From: Cyanobium sp. Aljojuca 7A6
GTDB taxonomy: Bacteria; Cyanobacteriota; Cyanobacteriia; PCC-6307; Cyanobiaceae
Reading direction: 5' to 3'
NCBI RefSeq assembly: GCF_024346455.1
Contig: NZ_JAGQCY010000001.1
Coordinates: forward strand, 124,001 to 188,000
DNA length: 64,000 nucleotides
Below, one piece after another: positions 52,972 to 62,668 of the stretch; the stretch's first letter is position 1, and each line of letters opens with the position of its first letter. Both the position numbers and the translations under genes were made by a program. The notes under the pieces are model-generated. The model was not told the DNA's origin, did not search any database, and saw only the letters and a list, made by a program, of their open reading frames with translations.

Positions 52972-54285
52972 CTACTTGATGTACTCCTTCAGAACGCCAT
53001 TGCGGTTGGGATGGCGAAGCTTGCGCAGTGCTTTGGCTTCAATCTGACGGATGCGCTCGCGCGTCACGTCGAAGATCTGACCGATTTCTTCCAGCGTCTT
53101 CATCCGGCCATCATCCAGGCCGTAGCGCAGGCGCAGCACGTCGCGCTCGCGGGGGCTGAGGGTGGCCAGGACACCTTCAAGATCCTCCCGAAGCAGATTT
53201 TTGGCCACATCCTGCTCAGGATTCTCGATATCGGCCTCAATGAAGTCGCCCAGCCTGGAGTCTTCCTCCTTACCAATGGGCGTTTCCAGGGAGATCGGCA
53301 GCTGGGCCGATTTGGCGATGAAGCGCAGCTTCTCGATCGTCATCTCCATGCTCTCGGCGATCTCTTCTTCCGTGGGCTTACGGCCAAATTCCTGGGAGAG
53401 GGTCTTGGTGGTCTTCTTGATCCTGGAGATCGTTTCGTAGAGGTGAACGGGCAGCCGGATGGTGCGGCTCTGGTCGGCAATCGCGCGGGTGATCGCCTGG
53501 CGGATCCACCAGGTGGCATAGGTGGAGAACTTGTAGCCCTTCTCGTGGTCGAACTTCTCAGCGGCACGAATCAGTCCGAGGCTGCCCTCCTGGATCAGGT
53601 CCTGGAAGGAAAGACCCCGGTTCATGTATTTCTTGGCGATCGACACGACCAGCCGCAGGTTCGACTGGACCATCTTTTCCTTGGCCCGCCGGCCCAGCAT
53701 CAGGCGGCGCCGGAACTTGATCAGCGGCATGTCGAAGATGCCCGCCCATTCCTTGCTGTCAGGGAAATGGCCCTTGTCGGCCTCAAACTCGGCCGCCTTC
53801 TCCTCCAGCTCGAGCAGGTCGGCGATCTTGCGGGCCAGCTCAATCTCCTCATCGGGCCGGAGCAGCCGGATTCGGCCAATCTCCTGGAGATACACGCGAA
53901 TCGAATCCTCGGTGTAGACCCCCTTGGGCCCCACCTTGATGCCGGCCAGGGCCTTGGCGCTCTTGGCCTCCTTGGGAGCGTCGGCGCCGGCCTCCGGCTG
54001 GTCATCAACACCGTCGAGGCCCTCCTCGAGGACCATCACCACGGGCTTGGCCACAGCGGTCTTGGCGGTGGCTTTCGCGGCCGTCTTGGGGGCAGCTTTC
54101 GGGGGGGCTTTCGCGGTGGTCTTGGCCGCAGGCTTTGCAGCCGCCTTGGCACGGGGGGGCGTCTTTCTGGCCGTCACAGAGGCTGCCGCGGCCGCCGGCT
54201 CGATCGGCATCACGTCCCCGTTGGCCGTGACGGTGGCAAGGATTTCAGGAACGGCGACTTTGGCCTTGGCGGCGACTGGGCTCAT
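52972..54285 (-). CDS. rpoD: Principal sigma-70 factor with Ala/Lys-rich N-terminal extension
   Basis: A 437-residue RpoD/SigA-type factor that directs RNA polymerase to housekeeping promoters. Region 1.2 (about 123, [19 protein letters not shown]), region 2 (about 205-270, [38 protein letters not shown]), region 3, and region 4.2 ([20 protein letters not shown]) are complete. About 40-80 is an Ala/Lys/Pro-rich low-complexity stretch resembling histone H1 tails. Start MSPVAAKAK (54285) is likely; the frame is open to 54555 without similarity. Divergent from priA. Confidence 0.95.
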   Translation of the reverse strand: MSPVAAKAKVAVPEILATVTANGDVMPIEPAAAAASVTARKTPPRAKAAAKPAAKTTAKAPPKAAPKTAAKATAKTAVAKPVVMVLEEGLDGVDDQPEAGADAPKEAKSAKALAGIKVGPKGVYTEDSIRVYLQEIGRIRLLRPDEEIELARKIADLLELEEKAAEFEADKGHFPDSKEWAGIFDMPLIKFRRRLMLGRRAKEKMVQSNLRLVVSIAKKYMNRGLSFQDLIQEGSLGLIRAAEKFDHEKGYKFSTYATWWIRQAITRAIADQSRTIRLPVHLYETISRIKKTTKTLSQEFGRKPTEEEIAESMEMTIEKLRFIAKSAQLPISLETPIGKEEDSRLGDFIEADIENPEQDVAKNLLREDLEGVLATLSPRERDVLRLRYGLDDGRMKTLEEIGQIFDVTRERIRQIEAKALRKLRHPNRNGVLKEYIK

Positions 54286-54706
54286 GGAAACGACGCGAAA
54301 AGGGAGAGGAGGCTGGGCAGGACTGGCGGGGAAAACCCGATCGATCCGTCGGGGCTCAGGGGGCGATGTCTCGACCTGGAGCTCCCATCCTCCAAGGACC
54401 CGGCACGAAGCAGGTCGGGAGGGCGAGGAGAGCAACAGGACGTCGCGGGATGGATGACCCCCGTTACGGAGCCCCTGAGTCTGGATCGTGGATGGATCGC
54501 TCCAGGAGCGCGAATGGGATGGGAAGAACGGCCAGAGCCGGTGCAGGGCTGTCACGGGTGGTCTCAGACCGGAGAAATGGCAAGGGAGTAATTCCCTGCA
54601 TCCTCAGCGGGTCTTCCCTGTGGACGGAACTCTGCGCGGTTCCGACGGCAGCCTTGCGAGCCGCCCAGTTCCGTCATCCTAGGAATGGCGTGAGATCTTT
54701 GCAAGA
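54286..54706. other. 421-base spacer between rpoD and priA
   Basis: The divergent spacer should contain promoters for both genes. The rpoD frame remains open for another 90 codons, with no protein-like composition. Small dyads occur, for example GGAAC and GTTCC flanking TCTGCGCG near 54626-54643. No RNA gene or terminator is clear. Confidence 0.5.
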
Positions 54707-57004
54707 TTGCCAGCCAGCTCCACACCCCCTCTGCTCGGGACAGCCGCTCCAGGCTGGCTGGAGGTCTGGCTGGAAGCCGGCAGGGAAGGGCGGATCTTCA
54801 CCTACGCCAACCCCGAAGCCCGCGCCATCGGCGTGGGGGATCTGGTGCGGGTCCGTCTCCAGGGGCGGCCCCACACCGGCCTGGTGGTGGCCACGGCGGC
54901 GGTCTGCCCGGCGGCCATGGAAGGACGGACGATCCTGCCGCTGGAAGCGGTGCTGCAGAGCGCCGCGATCGATCCCCACTGGCAAGAACTGCTTGAGGCG
55001 GTGGCCCGGCAATGCCACACCGGCCTGTTCCGCACCCTGAAGAGCGCCCTACCGCCCGGCTGGCTGGGGCAGGCCCGCCGCGCGCCCGCCGGCCAGGGGC
55101 GGATCCTCTGGACGGTGCGGCTCAACCCCGACTCCATCGCGGTGATCAGCCACCCCCGCCAGCAGGAACTGGTGGACCATCTGGCCAGCCACGGGGGAGC
55201 GCGGCTGTTGCGTGATCTGGTCCATGAGGCCGGCTTCGGACGCAGCCTGATCGGCACGATGGAGCGCCGCGGGCTGCTGCTGAAGGAGTCCGGCCGCGGC
55301 CCGGCGCGGGCCAGCGGCGCTGGGGCCACCCCCCTGGAGCTCCCCCAGCGGGCCAGCCCGGCCCAGGCCGAGGCGATGGCGGCGATCGCCGACGCCCCAC
55401 CCGGCCAGGCCCTGCTGCTGTGGGGGGTGACCGGATCCGGCAAGACCGAGGTCTACCTCCAGGCCGCTGCCCGGGAGCTAGCGGCGGGGCGCAGCGTGCT
55501 GATCCTGGCCCCGGAGATCGGCCTCATCCCCCAGTTGCTGGATCGTTGCCGGCGACGCTTCGGCGTGGCGGTGATCGAATATCACAGCGGCATGGGCGAT
55601 GGCGAGCGGGTCGTGGCCTGGCGCCGCTGCCTCGAAGCCACCCTGCACCAGGAGGCCTGCCTGGCCGTCGGCACCCGCTCCGCCGTCTTCCTGCCGCTGG
55701 GCCACCTGGGCCTGATCGTGCTTGATGAGGAACACGACGCCTCCTACAAGCAGGAGAGCCCCATGCCCTGCTACCACGCCCGGGAGGTGGCCCGGCTGCG
55801 GGCCCACCAGACCGGTGCCAGGCTGGTGCTCGGCAGTGCCACGCCCTCGCTGGAAACCTGGTGGCGCTGCCAGCCGGGGCCACAGGGCTGGCCCGGCGAC
55901 ACCCGTCTGTTGCCGCTGCCGGAGCGCATCGGCCAGCGGCCCCTGCCGCCGGTGCGGCTGGTGGACATGCGCCAGGAGCTGGTCGACGGCCATCGCCGCC
56001 TGATCAGCCGCCCCCTGATGGCCCGGTTGGAAAAGCTGCCGGAGAGGGGCGAGCAGGCCGTCGTGCTGGTGCCGCGGCGCGGCTATCGCTCCTTCCTGAG
56101 CTGCCGCAGCTGCGGCGAGGTGGTGCTCTGCCCCCACTGTGACGTGGCCCTGACCGTGCATCGCGGCCCCCGGGCCGGCGGCCAGGAGGGCCGGGAGTGG
56201 CTGCGCTGTCACTGGTGCGACCATCGCCAGGAGATGGGCGACCGCTGCGGCCACTGCGGCTCCACCGCCTTCAAACCCTTCGGTGCCGGCACCCAGCGGG
56301 TGATGGAGCAGCTCGCCACGGAGCTGGAGGGCCTGCGGCTGATCCGCTTCGACCGTGACACCACCCGGGGCCGGGATGGCCATCGCCGCCTGCTGGAGCG
56401 CTTCGCGGCCGGCGAGGCGGATGTGCTGGTGGGGACCCAGATGCTGGCCAAGGGCATGGACCTGCCGGCGGTGACCCTGGCGGCGGTGCTGGCGGCCGAC
56501 GGCCTGCTGCACCGGCCGGACCTGCGCGCCTCGGAGCAGTGCCTGCAGCTGCTGCTGCAGCTCGCCGGCCGGGCCGGCCGGGGCGAACGGCCCGGCGAGG
56601 TGCTGGTGCAGACCTACAGCCCCGACCATCCCGTGATCCGGCATTTGGTGGACGGCCGCTACGGGGCCTTCCTGGCCGAGGAGCTGGAGCTGCGGCGCCA
56701 GGGCGGCATGGTGCCCTTCGGGCGGGCCTGCCTGCTGCGACTGGCCGGTCCCACCGCCAGCGGCACCGCCACGGCCGCCGCCGCCCTGGCCGAAAGGATC
56801 CGCCCCGCCCTGGAGGAGGCCGGCTGGGTGCTGATCGGGCCTGCACCCGCCCCGGTGGCCAGGGTCGCGGGCCGCAGCCGCTGGCAACTGCTGCTGCACG
56901 GCCCTGGCACGGCGGTCCTGCCCCTGCCCCACGACAGCGACCTGCGGCGGGCCCTGCCCCCGGGGGTCAGCCTGACGATCGATCCCGACCCGCTGGAGCT
57001 GTGA
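54707..57004 (+). CDS. priA: Primosomal helicase PriA
   Basis: PriA is a 3'-5' helicase that restarts replication at stalled forks. The 765-residue protein has an N-terminal DNA-binding part, Walker A GVTGSGKTEVYLQAA (about 243), DEEH box LDEEHDASYKQ, then the Cys-rich zinc part with CRSCGEVVLCPHCD and CHWCDHRQEMGDRCGHCG, and motif V/VI QLAGRAGRGERPGEV. TTG 54707 is the start; no in-frame ATG gives a better one. It is divergent from rpoD. Confidence 0.95.
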   Translation: MPASSTPPLLGTAAPGWLEVWLEAGREGRIFTYANPEARAIGVGDLVRVRLQGRPHTGLVVATAAVCPAAMEGRTILPLEAVLQSAAIDPHWQELLEAVARQCHTGLFRTLKSALPPGWLGQARRAPAGQGRILWTVRLNPDSIAVISHPRQQELVDHLASHGGARLLRDLVHEAGFGRSLIGTMERRGLLLKESGRGPARASGAGATPLELPQRASPAQAEAMAAIADAPPGQALLLWGVTGSGKTEVYLQAAARELAAGRSVLILAPEIGLIPQLLDRCRRRFGVAVIEYHSGMGDGERVVAWRRCLEATLHQEACLAVGTRSAVFLPLGHLGLIVLDEEHDASYKQESPMPCYHAREVARLRAHQTGARLVLGSATPSLETWWRCQPGPQGWPGDTRLLPLPERIGQRPLPPVRLVDMRQELVDGHRRLISRPLMARLEKLPERGEQAVVLVPRRGYRSFLSCRSCGEVVLCPHCDVALTVHRGPRAGGQEGREWLRCHWCDHRQEMGDRCGHCGSTAFKPFGAGTQRVMEQLATELEGLRLIRFDRDTTRGRDGHRRLLERFAAGEADVLVGTQMLAKGMDLPAVTLAAVLAADGLLHRPDLRASEQCLQLLLQLAGRAGRGERPGEVLVQTYSPDHPVIRHLVDGRYGAFLAEELELRRQGGMVPFGRACLLRLAGPTASGTATAAAALAERIRPALEEAGWVLIGPAPAPVARVAGRSRWQLLLHGPGTAVLPLPHDSDLRRALPPGVSLTIDPDPLEL

Positions 57005-57028
57005 AGATTCGTGCCCGCGCGGAGGGCC

Positions 57029-58162
57029 TCAGGCCGGCAATTCCGGCAACCCGAAGCCCAAGCGGCGGCGGGTCGCCTGCAGGGCGAGCACCAGCGGCAG
57101 GAGCAGGCCCACCGCCGCCGCCCCCACCCCCAGGCCACTCCAACGCCAGCAGCGCAGCTCAAGCACGTTGATCTCACCGGGCTGCAGGGGCCAGACCAGC
57201 TGACGCCGACCGCCCCGCTCGCCGGGAGGGGCAGGCATGAGACCGGAGGGGGCCGCCTGCAGGACGGCCGCCGGCCGCACCGGGGCCAGGACGACCGCCA
57301 GATCCAACCCTGGGATCACCTCCAGCGACTGCAGATCAAGCTCCAGCAGCAGGTGCTGCCGCACCCCCACCAGCCAGTTGCGCTCCTCCCAGACCACCGC
57401 CGGAGCGGCCAGGGCGACACCGCTGAGCTGGCCCGCCAGCTCAAGGCTGCCGGCCAGGGCCCCAAGGGCCTGGCCAGCCGGCAACACCGGGGTGGCGAGA
57501 ATCTGCTCACCACTCCCCTCCGACAACCGAAACGGACCGGGGGAGGGGATCTGGGGCTCGTGCCCCTCCAGCGCCGCGACGAACCGCTTCTGCCAGGGGC
57601 TCGGCGGGCCGCCGGAGCTACGCAGCTGGTGGCTCACCTGCAGCCGCCCGGGCCCCTCGAAGCGCAGCTCGGTGCGCACCTCCATGCAGCCCCCCAGCAG
57701 GGAAGCCAGCAACAGCAACACCACCGCCACCACCAGCGCGAAGCCAACCGGGGCCCGGGTGGGGCCCACCGGCGGTGGCGGCGGTGGCTCGGGGCGCCGG
57801 CGCGAGCGACGCGACACACCGCCGCCAACGCCTTCAAGGGGGGTGGTGCCGGCAAGATCCGGCAGAGTGAGCGACCAGTTGCTGGGACGGCGCAGCTCCG
57901 GGGCCTCCAGCACCATCAGCAGCGCCTTGGCCTGGGCGCGCAGCGTCGGGTCCTGGCAGCGCACCAGGCCCCGGCAGCAGGCGGCGGCCTGGTCGGTGCG
58001 GCCCTGGCCCATCAGGGCGGTGGCCATCAGCAGCCTCAGCTCGGCGCCGGCGGCGGTGAGCGGCGAACGCTCCTCCTGGAGGGGCTCCAACAGCCGCAGC
58101 ACCTGACCGTATTCGCCGCGATCCAGGGCCCGCCGGGCCTCGGCCAGCGGATCCTCAGGCAT
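57029..58162 (-). CDS. DUF3153-like lipoprotein fused to an N-terminal helical repeat
   Basis: A 377-residue protein. The N-terminal part (about 1-100) is a TPR-like helical hairpin set: [19 protein letters not shown] and [20 protein letters not shown] basic/Pro-rich linker leads to a membrane-like segment ending in [16 protein letters not shown], and the remainder resembles DUF3153, normally a short cyanobacterial lipoprotein, followed by one C-terminal helix. The fusion with a helical domain is the unusual point. The start overlaps argB by eight bases. Confidence 0.7.
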   Translation of the reverse strand: MPEDPLAEARRALDRGEYGQVLRLLEPLQEERSPLTAAGAELRLLMATALMGQGRTDQAAACCRGLVRCQDPTLRAQAKALLMVLEAPELRRPSNWSLTLPDLAGTTPLEGVGGGVSRRSRRRPEPPPPPPVGPTRAPVGFALVVAVVLLLLASLLGGCMEVRTELRFEGPGRLQVSHQLRSSGGPPSPWQKRFVAALEGHEPQIPSPGPFRLSEGSGEQILATPVLPAGQALGALAGSLELAGQLSGVALAAPAVVWEERNWLVGVRQHLLLELDLQSLEVIPGLDLAVVLAPVRPAAVLQAAPSGLMPAPPGERGGRRQLVWPLQPGEINVLELRCWRWSGLGVGAAAVGLLLPLVLALQATRRRLGFGLPELPA

Positions 58163-59051
58163 GCAGCAAGCCGGGGCTACCCACCACCATGGTGCCGATG
58201 CCGGCGTTGGTGAACACCTCCAGCAGCAGGGAATGGGCCACCCGGCCATCGATGATGTGGGCCGCCTTCACCCCCTGGGCCAGGGCCCGGATGCAGCATT
58301 CGGTCTTGGGGGTCATCCCGCCTTCCACCACGCCGTCCGAGATCAGCTGTCGGGCCTCGGAAAGGCTGAGCTGGCGGATCAGGCTGGTGGGGGCGGTGCG
58401 ATCGCGCAGGATGCCCGGGGTGTCGGTGAGCAGGATCAGCTTCTCCGCCTGCAGGGCGGCCGCCAGCTCCCCGGCCACGGTGTCGGCATTGATGTTGTGG
58501 GCCAGGCCATCGGCATTGGGGGCCACGCTGGAGATCACCGGGATGTAGCCGGCCGCCAGCAGGGGGGCCAGCACCGAGGGGTCCACCCGCGCCACGTCGC
58601 CCACGACGCCGAGGGTGCCATCGCCCATGGTGCGGGCCTGCACCAGACCGCCATCGCTGCCGGAAAGGCCCACGGCCCGGCCCCCCACCTGGTTGAGGCC
58701 GTTGACGATCTGCTTGTTGACCCGGCCCACCAGCACCATTTCCACCACGTCCATGGTGTCGGGGCAGGTGACCCGCAGGCCGTCCTGGAAGCGGGGCTCG
58801 ATCGCCAGTCTCTCCAGCCACTGGTTGATCTCCGGCCCACCCCCATGCACCACCACCGGCTGGACGCCAACGCAGGCCAGCAGGGCGAGGTCGCGGAACA
58901 CCGCCTCGCGCAGGTCTTCGTGCACCATGGCGGCCCCGCCGTACTTGATGACGATGCGGCGGCCCGCGAAACGCTGGATGTAGGGCAGGGCCTCACTGAG
59001 CACGGACACCCGCAGGGTGTCTTCCGAGCTGATGTGCCGATCGGGACTCAA
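58155..59051 (-). CDS. argB: Acetylglutamate kinase
   Basis: ArgB phosphorylates N-acetylglutamate, the controlling step of arginine synthesis. The 298 residues show the amino-acid-kinase fold: [19 protein letters not shown] (about 32-50), [44 protein letters not shown], and [13 protein letters not shown]-terminal residues [18 protein letters not shown] form the arginine-sensitive helix in cyanobacterial and plant types, which bind PII. The start overlaps the next gene stop. Confidence 0.97.
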   Translation of the reverse strand: MSPDRHISSEDTLRVSVLSEALPYIQRFAGRRIVIKYGGAAMVHEDLREAVFRDLALLACVGVQPVVVHGGGPEINQWLERLAIEPRFQDGLRVTCPDTMDVVEMVLVGRVNKQIVNGLNQVGGRAVGLSGSDGGLVQARTMGDGTLGVVGDVARVDPSVLAPLLAAGYIPVISSVAPNADGLAHNINADTVAGELAAALQAEKLILLTDTPGILRDRTAPTSLIRQLSLSEARQLISDGVVEGGMTPKTECCIRALAQGVKAAHIIDGRVAHSLLLEVFTNAGIGTMVVGSPGLLHA

Positions 59052-59623
59052 GGGACGGGGGCGGCGAGGGGCGGGTCGAAGGGAGCGGGTGCCGGCAGCA
59101 GGCTCAGCGTCAGGCGACCCGGGCCAGCCTGTTGCAGATCAGCGGTGAGCCCGGGACCGAAGAAGCGGCCCAGCCGCTCCTGGCGATCCTGCCAGCGCTC
59201 GAACGGCACCCCCTCGCAGTCGATCGTGAAGCGCAGCCCGTAGCCGCCGTCGTGGTTGAGCTCCTCAACGGCCAGCAGCTGGGGAGGGGCCTCCTCATCC
59301 CAGAGCTTGAGGGCTTCGAGGGAACTTTCCAGGTGGGCCTTCTGGCCGTAGCGCCAGCGGGTGACGTCGGCCAGGAGTTTGCGCAGTGGTTCGTTCTCAG
59401 GCAACTGACGCACATCACGCAGCTGGGCCGCGGGGGTGAGGCGCTCGGCGGGAGGCAACTCGGAGGACTTCAGGGCCAGCCCCCCCAGCAGGATCGGCAC
59501 GCCATAAAACACACCGGCCAGGCTGATGTTGGGGCTGTCGGTCGCGTAGGCGATCGAACCGATCACGGTGAGGACGGCACCAGCCACGGTCACCAGACTG
59601 CCAGGGGAGAGAAACGCTTGCAT
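59048..59623 (-). CDS. DUF2854 membrane protein
   Basis: A 191-residue protein of the DUF2854 family found in cyanobacteria and plants, function unknown. It has two hydrophobic segments at the N terminus ([36 protein letters not shown]) and a soluble domain with [18 protein letters not shown] and [18 protein letters not shown]. Start [10 protein letters not shown] (59623). It overlaps the argB start by four bases (ATGA). Confidence 0.85.
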   Translation of the reverse strand: MQAFLSPGSLVTVAGAVLTVIGSIAYATDSPNISLAGVFYGVPILLGGLALKSSELPPAERLTPAAQLRDVRQLPENEPLRKLLADVTRWRYGQKAHLESSLEALKLWDEEAPPQLLAVEELNHDGGYGLRFTIDCEGVPFERWQDRQERLGRFFGPGLTADLQQAGPGRLTLSLLPAPAPFDPPLAAPVP

Positions 59624-59676
59624 CTCCCCATTGTCCAGCAGCGGGGGCCAGGATGGGGCGCCGCCCCGCCAGCCCC

Positions 59677-59934
59677 ATGGCCAGCCAGCCCGACAGCCAG
59701 CCCGATCTCTCCACCGCCAGTCCGGAGGATCCCGGCACAGCCGCAGACACTCCCTGGAGCGGGGTGGAGGTGGAGGCCCTTTCAACGGCCGAACTCCTCG
59801 CCCAACTGGGCGAAGACCGGCTCTGGCTGCTGCGCCAGCTCGACAGCGGCCGCTGGGGCCAGTGGCGGCTTGATCTGGCGGCCCTGGAGCGGGAACTGGG
59901 TCAGCTGATCGACCAGGCCGGGGAACGGCTCTGA
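59677..59934 (+). CDS. Small protein, unknown, picocyanobacterial type
   Basis: An 85-residue protein with an N-terminal disordered part (Pro/Ser/Asp/Thr-rich) and a C-terminal helical domain (LSTAELLAQLGEDRLWLLRQL, WRLDLAALERELGQLIDQ). No family is recognised. ATG 59677 begins MASQPDSQPDLS; an upstream in-frame ATG (59653) is also possible. It lies between DUF2854 (divergent) and ssb (convergent, 13 bases). Confidence 0.6.
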   Translation: MASQPDSQPDLSTASPEDPGTAADTPWSGVEVEALSTAELLAQLGEDRLWLLRQLDSGRWGQWRLDLAALERELGQLIDQAGERL

Positions 59935-59947
59935 ACCAGGACCCGAC

Positions 59948-60484
59948 TCAGAAGGGAATGTCGTCGTCGTCGCCCAGGGGCACCAGTGGGGAGGTGTCCC
60001 ACACGGGCGCCGCCGCCTCGACGGGCGCGGCGCTGGCGGGGCGCGTGGGGGCCGGCGCCGGGGCCCTGCCAGCGGCAGCGGGACGGGGCGCCGCAGCCGG
60101 GCCAGCAGCAGCGGGACGGGGCACCGGCTGGGGGGCAGGGGCTGCTGGAGCCTGGCTCTGGGCCTGGGGGACGGCCGCGCCGGGGCTGAGAGGATGGAGC
60201 CGCGCCAGGGTGAACTCGGCCCGCTTCTCCTTGGTCCCGTCCTGCCGGGTAACGGTGTTCATACGCAGCCGCCCCTCGAGGACAAGCCGCTGACCCACCT
60301 GAACCCTGTTCTGCAGATCCTGGGCGAGATTGCCCCAGCCCACCACCTTCAGCTGACCCGGCGGATCATCGGGCCGCAGGCCCTCGATCTGCACGGCCAT
60401 TTCGGCCACCGGCGTCTGGTTGTCCTGGGTGTAACGCACCTGGGGCGCTTCCAGGACCTCCACCTCGAGCAAGCAGTGATTCAC
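59948..60484 (-). CDS. ssb: Single-stranded DNA-binding protein
   Basis: SSB coats single-stranded DNA and recruits repair and replication proteins. The 178 residues show the OB-fold (about 1-105) with MNHCLLEVEVLEAPQVRYTQ and QLKVVGWGNLAQDLQNRVQ, then a long Pro/Ala linker (about 110-160), and the acidic partner-binding tip DDDDIPF at the C terminus. The OB-fold is somewhat divergent, resembling the cyanobacterial ssb subgroup. Confidence 0.9.
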   Translation of the reverse strand: MNHCLLEVEVLEAPQVRYTQDNQTPVAEMAVQIEGLRPDDPPGQLKVVGWGNLAQDLQNRVQVGQRLVLEGRLRMNTVTRQDGTKEKRAEFTLARLHPLSPGAAVPQAQSQAPAAPAPQPVPRPAAAGPAAAPRPAAAGRAPAPAPTRPASAAPVEAAAPVWDTSPLVPLGDDDDIPF

Positions 60485-60516
60485 GCCAGGACCAACGGAT
60501 GGAAGGATCCATCCTG

Positions 60517-61320
60517 ATGCATCCTCCGCGCGGCGGCAGGGTCTGGCTGATCGCCGGTACGGGGGAAGGGCCGCCGCTGGCCCAGCGGCTCCTGGCCAGC
60601 GGCTGGCGCCTGAAGGTGTCGGTGGTGAGCCGGGCCGCCGCCCTGGCCTACGGCGCCCACCCCAACCAGGAGCTGGCCGTGGGGGCCATCGGCGGCCCGC
60701 AGGGGCCGGAGGCAGGGATCGCCACCGCCTTGGGTGAGGCCCGACGCCGGGGGGAGCCCTACACCTGGGTGATCGACGCCACCCACCCCTTTGCCATCCG
60801 CATCAGCGCCGCCCTGGCCCACACCTGCGCCGCCCTGGGGCAGCCCCTGCTGCGATTGCTGCGACCCGATCTCAACGCCGCGGGCGCGCTGGTGCTGGGC
60901 GATCTGGCCAGCCTCGGCGCCCACTGCCGGCCGGGCGAGCGGTTGCTGCTGGCGATCGGCGCCCGCCGCCTCGGCGACGCCGTGGTGGCGGCGCCGGCGG
61001 CCTTCCATCACGCCCGCCTGCTGCCCCATGGCGAGGCCCTGGCGCTGGCCCTGGCCGCCGGACTGGCGCCGGAGCGGCTGGCCCCGCTGCGGCCCAGCAG
61101 CGATGGCCGCGTCGAGCGGGCCCTCTGCCGCCACTGGGGCATCGAAACGGTGCTCTGCCGCCGCTCCGGCGGCGCCAACGAAGCCCAGTGGCACCGGATC
61201 TGCGCCGATCTGGGGCTGCGCCTGCTGCTGCTGGAGCGCCCCCCTGAGCCCGGCCAGGCCCAAGCCCTGCCACTGCAGGAGTTGCTGCAACGGCTGGGCC
61301 AGAGTGGTCCCCATGCCTGA
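60517..61320 (+). CDS. cobK: Precorrin-6A reductase
   Basis: CobK/CbiJ reduces precorrin-6A (or cobalt-precorrin-6A) with NADPH in the B12 corrin ring pathway. Visible are RVWLIAGTGEGPPLAQRL at the N terminus, VIDATHPFAIRISAALA with the conserved Asp-Ala-Thr-His-Pro, and IETVLCRRSGGANE. The 267-residue length is right. ATG 60517 is the natural start; an ATG at 60499 lies just upstream. It is divergent from ssb and followed closely (eight-base overlap) by cutA. Confidence 0.9.
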   Translation: MHPPRGGRVWLIAGTGEGPPLAQRLLASGWRLKVSVVSRAAALAYGAHPNQELAVGAIGGPQGPEAGIATALGEARRRGEPYTWVIDATHPFAIRISAALAHTCAALGQPLLRLLRPDLNAAGALVLGDLASLGAHCRPGERLLLAIGARRLGDAVVAAPAAFHHARLLPHGEALALALAAGLAPERLAPLRPSSDGRVERALCRHWGIETVLCRRSGGANEAQWHRICADLGLRLLLLERPPEPGQAQALPLQELLQRLGQSGPHA

Positions 61321-61702
61321 TCCCGACCCCATCCCCCTGGCCTTGGTGCTGACCACCGAAGCCGACAGGGAGCGGGCCGAGGCCCTGGCCCTGGCCCTTC
61401 TGGAACGGGGTCTGGTGGCCTGCGCCAGCCTGCATCCGGTGCTGTCGCTCTACCGCTGGCAGGGGCAACTGGAGCGCAGCGAGGAGGTGCAGCTGCTGCT
61501 CAAGACGAGCCCCGAGCGGCTGGAGGCCCTGCGCCGCACCCTGGGGCAGCTGCACAGCTACGACACACCCGAATGGATCGACTGGCGGGCCAGCAGCGAG
61601 GGCCCCTATGGCCACTGGTTGCTGGAGCAGCTGCCGCTCAGCCCAGGTGGCAGGCCACCAGCTCCGGCAGGGACGCCTGGGGGCGCGGACCCAGCTGGGT
61701 GA
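61313..61702 (+). CDS. cutA: CutA divalent-cation tolerance protein
   Basis: CutA is a small trimer linked to copper and other divalent metal tolerance. The 129 residues show LALVLTTEADRERAEALALA (about 7-26), RGLVACASLHPVLSLYRWQG with the CAS motif, LLLKTSPERLEALRRTL, and HSYDTPEWIDWRASS. The last 25 residues (Pro/Gly-rich) are beyond the normal end, probably a spurious tail reading into the opposite gene (65-base overlap with pfkB). It may be co-transcribed with cobK. Confidence 0.92.
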   Translation: MPDPDPIPLALVLTTEADRERAEALALALLERGLVACASLHPVLSLYRWQGQLERSEEVQLLLKTSPERLEALRRTLGQLHSYDTPEWIDWRASSEGPYGHWLLEQLPLSPGGRPPAPAGTPGGADPAG

Positions 61703-62636
61703 CCACCTGGCCGGCGCAGAGCGAACCGAGCTGGCCGCAGCGCTCCAGGCTCTCGCCCCTGGTGTGGCCGTAGAGGAAGCCGGCGGCATAGAGGTCGCCG
61801 GCGCCGGTGGTATCCACCAGGGGGCCGAGCTGGAACGGCTCGATCGCCAGGGTGGTGTCACCGCTCAGCAGCAGGGAACCCCGCTCGCTGCGGGTGAGGG
61901 CCGCCAGTTTGCAGCGGCCCCGCACCTGATCGGCGGCCGCTTCGAAGCTGTCGGTCTCGTAGAGGGAGGTGATCTCGGTCTCGTTGGCGAACAGCACATC
62001 GACGTGGCCGTCGACCAGCTCCTGGAAGCTCTGACGATGACGCTCCACACAGAAGGCGTCGGAGAGGGAGAGGGCCACCTCGCCGCCACTGGCTCGCATC
62101 ACCTCGGCGGCGGCGATGAAGGCGCGCTTGGCCTCCTCGCTGTCCCAGAGGTAGCCCTCCAGATACAGCACCTTGGCCTGGCGCACCATGTCCAGATCGA
62201 GGTCGGCGGGATCCAGGCCCACCGACGCCCCCAGGTAGGTGCACATGGTGCGCTGGGCATCAGGGGTGACCAGGATCAGGCAGCGGGCGGTGGAGGGTCC
62301 ACTGCTGGCCGGTGGCGTTTCGAAACGAGCCCCGACGGCCCGGATGTCGTGGGCGAAGATCGCCCCGAGCTGGTCGTCCCTGACCCGGCCGATGAACCCG
62401 GCCTGGCCGCCCAGCTGGGCGATGCCGGCCAGGGTGTTGGCCGCCGAACCGCCGGAGGTCTCGAGCCCGGCACCGACGCTGGCGTAGAGCTTCTCGGCCT
62501 GGGATTCATCCACCAGGGCCATGGTGCCCTTGGTGAGGCCGTGGGCCTCGAGGAAGGCGTCATCGGCCTGGACGAGGACATCGACGATGGCATTGCCGAT
62601 GCCGACGACATCAAAGCGCTTGGCGGGGCTGGTCAA
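61638..62636 (-). CDS. PfkB-family carbohydrate or nucleoside kinase
   Basis: A 332-residue kinase of the ribokinase/PfkB type; the order fits adenosine-kinase-like proteins. Visible are FDVVGIGNAIVDVLVQADDAF near the start, GGSAANTLAGIAQLGG for substrate binding, CTYLGASVGL, and the anion-hole/catalytic DTTGAGDLYAAGFLYG near residue 285. TTG at 62636 is the start. Substrate (adenosine, fructose or other) cannot be read from sequence. Its start is 32 bases after purA's stop, on the same strand. Confidence 0.9.
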   Translation of the reverse strand: MTSPAKRFDVVGIGNAIVDVLVQADDAFLEAHGLTKGTMALVDESQAEKLYASVGAGLETSGGSAANTLAGIAQLGGQAGFIGRVRDDQLGAIFAHDIRAVGARFETPPASSGPSTARCLILVTPDAQRTMCTYLGASVGLDPADLDLDMVRQAKVLYLEGYLWDSEEAKRAFIAAAEVMRASGGEVALSLSDAFCVERHRQSFQELVDGHVDVLFANETEITSLYETDSFEAAADQVRGRCKLAALTRSERGSLLLSGDTTLAIEPFQLGPLVDTTGAGDLYAAGFLYGHTRGESLERCGQLGSLCAGQVVTQLGPRPQASLPELVACHLG

Positions 62637-62668
62637 GGGGAGGGGGAGGGGGAAGAGGTGGCTGGGGC

